A DNA stretch of 64,000 nt, from assembly GCF_026586795.1 (NCBI RefSeq), contig NZ_JAPFGY010000001.1, positions 124,001 to 188,000 of the forward strand, written 5' to 3'. Positions 55,340 through 62,093 of this stretch are shown here, piece by piece. Source of the DNA: Erythrobacter sp. WG (GTDB lineage: Bacteria > Pseudomonadota > Alphaproteobacteria > Sphingomonadales > Sphingomonadaceae). Made by a program: the position numbers and the translations under genes. Each line of letters begins with the position of its first letter. The stretch's first letter is position 1. The notes under the pieces were generated by a model that did not search any database, was not told the origin of the DNA, and was given only the letters and a program-made list of their open reading frames with translations.

Positions 55340-56188
55340 ATGAACCTGCCTGCATTTCACGCTTCGCCAAATGCACATCCGCTGCGTGCCCGCGCGCTGC
55401 GCGGTCTGGGAATCGGGCTGGCCGCGGCGGTGGTGCTGGCGGTGCTCGGCGCGATGAACACGGGGCAGGCGGCCTTCGGCTATCGGCTCCTTTACTGGGC
55501 GAGCGTGATCCTGCCCGGCTCGCTGCTCGGCATCGCTGTGCAGACGGCGGTGAGCGCCTGGGGCGGGCTCGCGGGAAGGCGCTGGATCGAGATCCTGGTG
55601 GTCGCGCTGCTGGTGTCGGTGCCGCACACCTTCATGGTGATCGTCGCGACCGCGCTGTTCTTCGGGATCGGCGCGATCACGCCGGGAGTGGTCGCCTTCT
55701 TCGGCCTGACGGTGCTGATGGTGGCGCTGGTGCTGACCACGATCAATTTCCTGGCCGCGTCCCCCGAGGCAGAGCCGCCTCATGCGTTCGGACCGGAAGT
55801 GCCCGCCGCCGCTCAGATCAGCGCGCCGGAACCCGAAGCCGCTCCCGCTACAGAGCCAAAGCTCCCCGTCCTGCCCGAGCTGATTGCCGAGAAGCTCCCC
55901 GTCCGCCTCAGGCAGGCGCGGCTCATCGCGATCGAGGCCGAAGACCATTACCTGCGCGTCCACACCGAGGCCGGGAGCGATTTGGTGCTGATGCGCATGA
56001 CCGATGCCTGCGCGTTGCTGCCCGAGGCGGCAGGCGCGCGGGTGCATCGCAGCTGGTGGGCGGCACGCGGCGCCGTGGAGGCGCTGGCGCGGCGCGAGGG
56101 GAAGGCCGCACTGACCCTTCAAGGCGGGCTTACCGTCCCCGTCAGTCGCGCCATGCTGGCGAGCTTGCGCGAACAGGGCTGGAGTTAG
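55340..56188 (+). CDS. membrane-bound LytTR transcriptional regulator
   Basis: A 282-residue protein with four predicted membrane helices in the first 145 residues, a Pro/Glu/Ala linker (about 145-175) and a C-terminal LytTR DNA-binding domain (about 185-282; LIAIEAEDHYLRVHT, VHRSWWAARGAVE). It is a one-component regulator whose membrane part may sense a ligand or the state of the membrane. It converges on the ethylene-receptor-like kinase gene at 56258. Confidence 0.85.
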   Translation: MNLPAFHASPNAHPLRARALRGLGIGLAAAVVLAVLGAMNTGQAAFGYRLLYWASVILPGSLLGIAVQTAVSAWGGLAGRRWIEILVVALLVSVPHTFMVIVATALFFGIGAITPGVVAFFGLTVLMVALVLTTINFLAASPEAEPPHAFGPEVPAAAQISAPEPEAAPATEPKLPVLPELIAEKLPVRLRQARLIAIEAEDHYLRVHTEAGSDLVLMRMTDACALLPEAAGARVHRSWWAARGAVEALARREGKAALTLQGGLTVPVSRAMLASLREQGWS

Positions 56189-56257
56189 TAGCCCCGCCCG
56201 GCGCAGCATGGCGGCGCCGTTCCGATCACCGGATCTGCCGCCCCCGCTCCGCTTGGC

Positions 56258-57400
56258 TCAACCGCTGAAGCTTGTCGCGATGATCCTTTCGGCGAGGCTC
56301 GTGTCGTCCTCGATATGCCGGCGTGCGATGATCGTGGCGAGGGGGGCGGTGAGCCGATAGACCAGCGCACCGTCCTCGATGGTGCGCGTCGCGGTGCCGC
56401 CGAGCGTCGAGGGGACGATCGCAGTGAGCAGCATGGTACCGAACCCCGCCACAGCCGGGTTCGCGTCGGTGCCCGGGGCGACGGGATGCTCGCGCCATGC
56501 AAAGACGAATTCTCCGCCGTCGACGGTCCAGCGCACCTCGACCTCGCCCAACTCTGCGGCACCGAGGCCATATTTCAGAGTGTTGGTAGCAAGTTCGTGC
56601 AGCGCAAGGCTGATGTGCTGGGCAGCGGTCGGATTGACCGAGAGCGCCGGGCCCGAGGCGCTCACCCGGCCGCCGTAGGTCTCCTGCAGCACCCGCAGTC
56701 CGGCTGCCACGACCTTCTCGAGAGGCGCGGCGATCTGCTCCTCGCTGGCAATGGCGCGGGTCGCATCGGCCAGCGCGCGCAACCGGCCGAGGAAGGGCGG
56801 GAGGAAGGCATCGAGGCTGCCGGCGCCTTTGGCGGATTGCACCGCCAGGGTGTGGACCACCGCCAGCAGGTTGCTGCTGCGGTGCACCGCCTCGCGCGCT
56901 TGAACGGCCAGCGCGGTGGTCGCCGCTTCGAGCGCTGCGGTGCGCTCGCGCACCTGCTGATCGAGCGAGGCGAGCGTCGCCTGGTGCGCGGCAATCTCTC
57001 CTTGAAGATCGCGATTGGCGATTGCGAGCGCGGCAGGCGACGGCAGGCGCACGAGCGCCGGAACCAGCCGGAACAGCATGATCGCCGTCGCCATGGAGAC
57101 GAGGCCGGTGGCGAGCTTCACCCATCCCACGAAGGGATAGATCGGCACCCAGAGCGTCACGATCATCAACAGGTGGGTTATGCCGCACAGCAGGATGAAG
57201 GCGGCGAACAGCGCGATCAGCGGCGCCTGCGGCACTTCCGTGCGGCGGCGCAGCACCAGGAACAGCGCAAAGGGAATGGCGGTGTAGGACAGGAAGATCA
57301 GGAAGTCGGAACCGGCCCACAGCAAGACCAGCCACGGCTCCCACAGAAGGCACATCCCGTGCGGCATATATTCCCCATATGCGACGACATGGCTTTCCAT
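56258..57400 (-). CDS. ethylene-receptor-like HWE/HisKA_2 sensor histidine kinase
   Basis: A 380-residue kinase with three membrane helices at the N-terminus (about residues 23-115), a coiled coil (about 125-165), a dimerisation/phosphorylation domain with His173 in AVHRSSNLLAVVHTL, and an HATPase domain (LALHELATNTLKYG; GFGTMLLTA). Helices 1 and 2 read SDFLIFLSYTAIPFALF and AAFILLCGITHL. Asp32, Tyr39, Ile42, Pro43, Ile69, Cys72 and His76 fall exactly seven residues after the ETR1 ethylene-binding residues Asp25, Tyr32, Ile35, Pro36, Ile62, Cys65 and His69. A copper-bound ethylene sensor is thus predicted. No receiver is fused; a hybrid kinase is divergent. Confidence 0.88.
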   Translation of the reverse strand: MESHVVAYGEYMPHGMCLLWEPWLVLLWAGSDFLIFLSYTAIPFALFLVLRRRTEVPQAPLIALFAAFILLCGITHLLMIVTLWVPIYPFVGWVKLATGLVSMATAIMLFRLVPALVRLPSPAALAIANRDLQGEIAAHQATLASLDQQVRERTAALEAATTALAVQAREAVHRSSNLLAVVHTLAVQSAKGAGSLDAFLPPFLGRLRALADATRAIASEEQIAAPLEKVVAAGLRVLQETYGGRVSASGPALSVNPTAAQHISLALHELATNTLKYGLGAAELGEVEVRWTVDGGEFVFAWREHPVAPGTDANPAVAGFGTMLLTAIVPSTLGGTATRTIEDGALVYRLTAPLATIIARRHIEDDTSLAERIIATSFSG

Positions 57401-57792
57401 CGCTCTACTCCTTGCCGAGGGCCGCTCGGGATTGCTGGACGCCTGCCAGGATGCGGCCTGCGCAAGACGCGAAAATGCCCTGCTGCCGACTCTCTGGAGC
57501 CGGCCACAAGGAGGACAAGCCTGAGGATATCCCAAGCTCCTCGAATGCTACTCTGATCTCCCCGCACCTTAGCCAGCGCCCGGACGGCCCTCGGGCTTGG
57601 CGATAGCCGCAAATTGCGCATCATCCAAAGGCATTCCGCCGACCTTGGACCGCCTTGTGCGACGAGTGGCGCCAGTTTGGCAACATAGATTAGGGAGTGG
57701 CGGATCAATTTACCAAATGATGTGCCGCCAAGGGGGCGTAATCGCAATCGAGTGGCCTCATTCCTGACCACGAGTCTCGAAAAGAGGACGTC
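57401..57792. other. 392-base divergent intergenic region between two kinase genes
   Basis: It must hold the promoters of both the ethylene-receptor-like kinase (minus) and the hybrid kinase (plus). I found no GGAAC-type general-stress promoter and no convincing -35/-10 pair. No coding frame here looks real. Confidence 0.5.
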
Positions 57793-60048
57793 TTGGACAA
57801 AACCTCGCAGTCTTCCGGGCTGGGCGCAGCGCCGGCGTCCGGAGGCGATCCCCGCCAACCCGATGATGTGGCTGCGCCCGTGCCTTACTTCTATTCGGGC
57901 ATCGACGAGCGATTTGCGCTTCACGGTCGGCATTCCCCTCTGACCGTCTTCTCGGTCACCATCCTGGTCACCGTTGGCGCGATCCTGCTCCGCATGGCCC
58001 TTGACGACTTGGGCACCGGCATCGTGCCCTACGCTATCTTCTTCCCGGTCGTTTTGGTGTGCACCTTGTTCGGTGGGACCGGGGCCGGTATCCTGTCGCT
58101 GGCGTTGAGCAGCGCGGCCGCCGTCTATTTCTGGGTCGAGCCGATCGGCCAATGGTCGAAGTCCGGACCGGCCGCGATCAGCTTCGTGCTGTTCTTGCTG
58201 AGCAATGCAATCAACATCTTCGTGGCCCAATGGCTACGCCGGACGCTCGGTGCCCTGCGCGAAAGCGAGGCACGCCTCAACCTGTCCCAGAGCGTCGGGC
58301 GGATCGGCATCTGGGATCTCGACCTCAGGACCGGCAGCCTGTGGTGGTCACCGTCCTTCCGCGAGGTGACCGGGATCGGCGTCGATCAAGTCCCCTCGGT
58401 GCAAGCCTTCATGGCGTGCATCGTCGAACAGGACCGGGAGCGCGCGCGCCAATGCTTCGAGGATGCGCGACGCGGTCTCGACCGCCTCGACATCGATTTC
58501 CGCTTCCGGCGGAAAGATGGTGCGATCATCTGGCTGGCAGGCCGCGCCGAATTGCTGCGCGACGCGTCCGGTCGGCCGGCACGGCTGCTTGGCATCAACT
58601 TCGACGCGACCCCCATCCGCACCGCTGAGAACGAGCGTGATCGTGCGAACTCCCTGCTCCATACCTTCTTCGAGAGCCTGCCCGGCGCGGCTTTCGCCAA
58701 GGATCTGGAGGGCCGCTACCTGCTCGGAAACCCAATCTTCGCGAGCGCGGTGGGCCACAATCCGGAGTTCTTCCTCGGCCGCGATGACCTGGAGGTGCTC
58801 GCCGACAAGGAAGTGGCACGCACTATCATGGCCAACGATCAAGCCATCATCGCGGCCGGCGAAATGCGCCAGATCGAGGAAAAGCTCGTGCTTCCCAATG
58901 GGGAAATGTCGCACTGGCTGGCAGTCAAGACGCCCTTCTTCGATGCGGCAGGCCAGCCGCAGGGTATCATGGGCATCTCGCTCGATGTCACGGACCGGCG
59001 CATGGCAGAGGAGCGGCTGCGCTTCCTTGCGGACGAGGTGGATCACCGCGCCAAGAACCTCTTGGGTGTGGTGCTCTCGCTGGTGCGGCTCACCAAGGTC
59101 GAGGACGTGAAGGCCTTCAAGGCTGCGGTCAGCGGGCGCATCGAGGCGCTCGCCCGGGCGCATACGCTGCTCGCCGCGAACCGCTGGCAGGGGGTCGACA
59201 TCGACACCTTGCTGCGCGAGGAGATCGCCCCCTTCGCCCGGGACAATTCCGAGCGGGTGGCCCTCGACGGGCCGGCGGTGATGCTCGTGCCGAACGCCGC
59301 GCAGGCTCTCGCCATGGCTCTGCACGAGCTGGCCATCAACGCGGCGGTGTACGGCGCCTTGTCGGTGGAGGAGGGGCGGCTTGCCGTATCGTGGCACCGC
59401 GTCGAGGAGGGGAACGGCCCCAACCTGGTCTTGAACTGGCGCGAGACGGGTGGCCCCCCGGTTCAACCTCCGGCCTCGCCCGGCTTCGGTTCCACAGCGA
59501 TCCGGGGCGCGATCGAGCACCAGTTGGACGGCGAAATCGATATCGACTGGGCGGCGACGGGACTTGCCTGCCGGATCACCTTCCCGGTTCTGGGTAACGT
59601 GGCGGGGGATGCACCCCCCCAAGCCGATCCCGCCGCGCTGGTCCGGCCGACCTTCGATGCCGACGGCGAGGTCGCGCTGGAAGGCAAGCGGGTGCTGATC
59701 CTCGAGGACGAGGCGCTGATTGCGCTGACCCTGATGGACGCGGTGCGCGACCTCGGATGCGACATCCTCGGGCCGGCGAACACCGTGGCGGCGGCGCTCG
59801 GCCTAATCCGCGACGAGACGCCCGACTTCGCGATAATCGACGTGAACATCGCCGGTTCGGGCAGCGCCCCGGTGGCCGAGGCGCTGCGGAATGCCGGGGT
59901 GCCGTTCGTCTACTGCACCGGCTACGCCGAACCCGCGCTCCAGATTGCGCCCGAACTGCTCGCGCCGATGCTGACCAAGCCGGTCGACCCCGTCGCGCTG
60001 GCCGCGGCGTTGCGCAATCTGGCCGTTCGCCAGAAGGCCACGGCCTAG
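57793..60048 (+). CDS. PAS-HWE hybrid histidine kinase with receiver domain
   Basis: A 751-residue membrane kinase. Order: DUF4118-like membrane region of three or four helices (about residues 48-150), PAS (about 158-285), PAS/PAC (about 288-410), HWE kinase core with His418 in EVDHRAKNLLGVVLSL, HATPase (AMALHELAINAAVYGALS) and a C-terminal receiver (about 630-745) with phosphoryl Asp683 in FAIIDVNIAG. HWE kinases in this order often feed the general stress response. The start is a TTG with AGAGGA a few bases before it. Confidence 0.87.
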   Translation: MDKTSQSSGLGAAPASGGDPRQPDDVAAPVPYFYSGIDERFALHGRHSPLTVFSVTILVTVGAILLRMALDDLGTGIVPYAIFFPVVLVCTLFGGTGAGILSLALSSAAAVYFWVEPIGQWSKSGPAAISFVLFLLSNAINIFVAQWLRRTLGALRESEARLNLSQSVGRIGIWDLDLRTGSLWWSPSFREVTGIGVDQVPSVQAFMACIVEQDRERARQCFEDARRGLDRLDIDFRFRRKDGAIIWLAGRAELLRDASGRPARLLGINFDATPIRTAENERDRANSLLHTFFESLPGAAFAKDLEGRYLLGNPIFASAVGHNPEFFLGRDDLEVLADKEVARTIMANDQAIIAAGEMRQIEEKLVLPNGEMSHWLAVKTPFFDAAGQPQGIMGISLDVTDRRMAEERLRFLADEVDHRAKNLLGVVLSLVRLTKVEDVKAFKAAVSGRIEALARAHTLLAANRWQGVDIDTLLREEIAPFARDNSERVALDGPAVMLVPNAAQALAMALHELAINAAVYGALSVEEGRLAVSWHRVEEGNGPNLVLNWRETGGPPVQPPASPGFGSTAIRGAIEHQLDGEIDIDWAATGLACRITFPVLGNVAGDAPPQADPAALVRPTFDADGEVALEGKRVLILEDEALIALTLMDAVRDLGCDILGPANTVAAALGLIRDETPDFAIIDVNIAGSGSAPVAEALRNAGVPFVYCTGYAEPALQIAPELLAPMLTKPVDPVALAAALRNLAVRQKATA

Positions 60049-60055
60049 CCTCGCC

Positions 60056-60673
60056 CTATTGCAGCGTGACGATTTCCTCGCCGCCGTCGTGGCGGCCGTA
60101 GAATTGCATCAGCTGGACGAGCAGCTCGCACCGGTCGGTCAGCGTGCGCGCCTCGAGCAAAGCCTGCTTGCTCGCCGGGTCGAAGGGCGCGATCTGCGAG
60201 ACGCCGTTGATCAGCGAGCGATCGTCGAGGCGGCCGACCGAGTCCCAGTCGACGCTGTAACCCTGCGAATCCGCGAAGGCCCGCGCCTCGCGCTCGAACC
60301 CGCCGCGCTGGGCATGGGTGAGGGTCTCGTCCTCGTCCTCCGCCCAGATTTCCGCCTCGATCTGGCGGAAGGCGGTGGTCACCTCCAGCTCGCGCACCAG
60401 CCGGAACCGCGCGGTGCCTTCGAGGATGAGGTTGTACCGCCCGTCGTCCATCGCCTGGATCTCGCCGATCCGTCCCACACAGCCGACCGTGTAGAGCGGT
60501 GCGCCCTCCACCGGGCGCTGTGGCTGGATCATCGCGATCTGCCGGTCGCGGATCAGCGCATCGCCGACCAGCGCACGGTAGCGCGGCTCGAAGATGTGGA
60601 GCGGCAGCTGCATTCCGGGAAACAGCACCGCGCCGGTCAGAGGAAAGATCGAGAGGCGCCGGGTCATCGTCAT
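60056..60673 (-). CDS. LON peptidase substrate-binding domain protein
   Basis: A 205-residue protein formed only by the N-terminal LON (LAN) domain, without ATPase or protease parts. The start RRLSIFPLTGAVLFPGMQLPLHIFEPRYRAL (abbreviated) and GCVGRIGEIQAMDDGRYNLILEGTARFRL are the family pattern. It probably binds proteins. The start overlaps the stop of the thioredoxin-like gene (ATGA), so the two are translated together; the 3' end is 7 bases from the converging kinase stop. Confidence 0.85.
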   Translation of the reverse strand: MTMTRRLSIFPLTGAVLFPGMQLPLHIFEPRYRALVGDALIRDRQIAMIQPQRPVEGAPLYTVGCVGRIGEIQAMDDGRYNLILEGTARFRLVRELEVTTAFRQIEAEIWAEDEDETLTHAQRGGFEREARAFADSQGYSVDWDSVGRLDDRSLINGVSQIAPFDPASKQALLEARTLTDRCELLVQLMQFYGRHDGGEEIVTLQ

Positions 60674-61599
60674 CCGAACAATACGCGCGACAGGCGGCGG
60701 CGGACGCCGACCACCCACGCGTCCTCCAGCCCGGTCGCCTCGAAGATCTTGAGCAGCTTCGCGCGGGCGGCACCCTCGTTCCATTCGCGGTCGGCGGCAA
60801 TCATCGCGAGCAGGGTGTCGGCGGCGGCATCGCGCTCGCCTGCCGCAAAGGCCGCTTCGGCATAGGCGAATTGCGCGTCCATGTCGGCGGGTGCGGCCTC
60901 GGCGGCCGTCCGCAGCCGGGCGAGTTCGCCGTCGTCGACGCGCGTCCCGGCGAGCTCCAGCGCGCTTCGTGCCGGGCCGACAGCGGGATCGGCGGCGAGG
61001 CGGGGATCGCTATCGACCACCTGCATGACCTGCTGCGCCTGCTCGATCTCGCCCATCTGCACCAGCGCACGGACCAGCCCGGCGTGGGCAGGCGCGTTGT
61101 CTTCGGCGAATTCGGTGATCTGCGCGAAGATGCTCGCGGCGCGCTGCGCGTCGCCTGCGGCCAGCGCCTCCTCGCCCATCTTGACGAACTGCGCGAGCTC
61201 TTCGGGAGAGGGTCCTTGCGGCGGAGCGCCCTCTGCCGCGCCGCCCTGCACCGGAAGCTGCGCGAGCAGCTGGTCGAGCACCGCCTTCAGCTGCGATTCG
61301 CTGCGGGCGTTGGTGAGATCGGCGACCGGCTGGCCCTGGAACATCGCGTAGACCGTGGGGATCGAGCGCACCTGGAACTGCGCGGCGATGAACTGTTCCT
61401 CGTCGACATTGATCTTGGCGAGCAACACACCCTTGTCGGCATACTCCGCGGCCACCTTCTCGAGCACCGGGGTGAGCGCCTTGCACGGCCCGCACCACTC
61501 GGCCCAGAAATCGAGGATGACGAGCTTGCCCTGCGAAGGCTCCACCACCGCCTTGCGGAAGCGGTCGACCGCCTTCTGTTCCTCGATGCTCAATCCCAT
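60670..61599 (-). CDS. thioredoxin-fold co-chaperone YbbN/CnoX-like
   Basis: A 309-residue protein with an N-terminal thioredoxin domain (residues 1-110; active site WCGPC at 35-39) and a C-terminal TPR-like domain (about 130-309). This layout is that of YbbN/CnoX, which guards GroEL clients from oxidation. Unlike E. coli YbbN (SQHC), this one keeps a full CxxC redox site. It is coupled to the LON-domain gene. A GC-only hairpin lies upstream at 61633-61678. Confidence 0.88.
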   Translation of the reverse strand: MGLSIEEQKAVDRFRKAVVEPSQGKLVILDFWAEWCGPCKALTPVLEKVAAEYADKGVLLAKINVDEEQFIAAQFQVRSIPTVYAMFQGQPVADLTNARSESQLKAVLDQLLAQLPVQGGAAEGAPPQGPSPEELAQFVKMGEEALAAGDAQRAASIFAQITEFAEDNAPAHAGLVRALVQMGEIEQAQQVMQVVDSDPRLAADPAVGPARSALELAGTRVDDGELARLRTAAEAAPADMDAQFAYAEAAFAAGERDAAADTLLAMIAADREWNEGAARAKLLKIFEATGLEDAWVVGVRRRLSRVLFG

Positions 61600-61632
61600 G
61601 CTGGCCAAGGTCGATGCTCCTGCTGTGCCTCG

Positions 61633-61678
61633 CGCGCCGCGCGCGCCGGTCCGGCCCCCATGTGGGGCGCGCGGCGCG
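61633..61678 (-). promoter_or_regulatory. GC-only hairpin in the leader of the thioredoxin-like gene
   Basis: CGCGCCGCGCGC (61633-61644) pairs perfectly with GCGCGCGGCGCG (61667-61678). The loop holds a small inner palindrome around CCCCATGTGGGG. It lies 34 bases before the start codon on the minus strand and could slow translation until it melts, but no T-run marks it as a terminator. Confidence 0.35.
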
Positions 61679-61834
61679 GATGTGAAGCGCCGCGATGTGC
61701 TGGCCTCTCGGTCCCGGTCGATCAAGCCCAAATGTGGGCGATTTTTGTCCTTGCAGGCTCCGGCAGGCGCTGCTAATCGCGCCGCCTCTCCGGCGGGAAA
61801 GACGCTTTCGGGCGGTTCCTGTCAGCGCCAGTGA

Positions 61835-61909
61835 GCGGGCGTAGCTCAGGGGTAGAGCACAACCTTGCCAAGGTTGGGGTCGAGGGTTCGAATCCCTTCG
61901 CCCGCTCCA
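61835..61909 (+). tRNA. tRNA-Gly (anticodon GCC)
   Basis: The 75-base gene folds into a full cloverleaf: acceptor GCGGGCG/CGCCCGC, D-arm GCTC-AGGGGTA-GAGC, anticodon stem CAACC/GGTTG around TTGCCAA (anticodon GCC) and T-arm GAGGGTTCGAATCCCTT. CCA is encoded (61907-61909). Confidence 0.97.
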
Positions 61910-62055
61910 GTTTCCTTCCAGACGGATGCCGTTGCGGCCGGATGCGATGCAGCCGTTCCTCTGCACGAATGCACGACGTTCATGTCGTCTGTCGGTGCTC
62001 GTCGACTGTCATACAATTTCCGCTTGCCATCCGACTGCGCCCGGCGCTAGGCGCA

Positions 62056-62068
62056 TGATACGTTATCA
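62056..62068 (+). promoter_or_regulatory. inverted repeat upstream of the TonB receptor
   Basis: TGATA-CGT-TATCA lies 25 bases before the receptor's start codon. It resembles metal-repressor sites in composition, but differs from the ATGTT/AACAT box at 50322. A weak Zur or Fur site is possible. Confidence 0.3.
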
Positions 62069-62093
62069 CATTAGGCAACGGATCCCCTCCATT

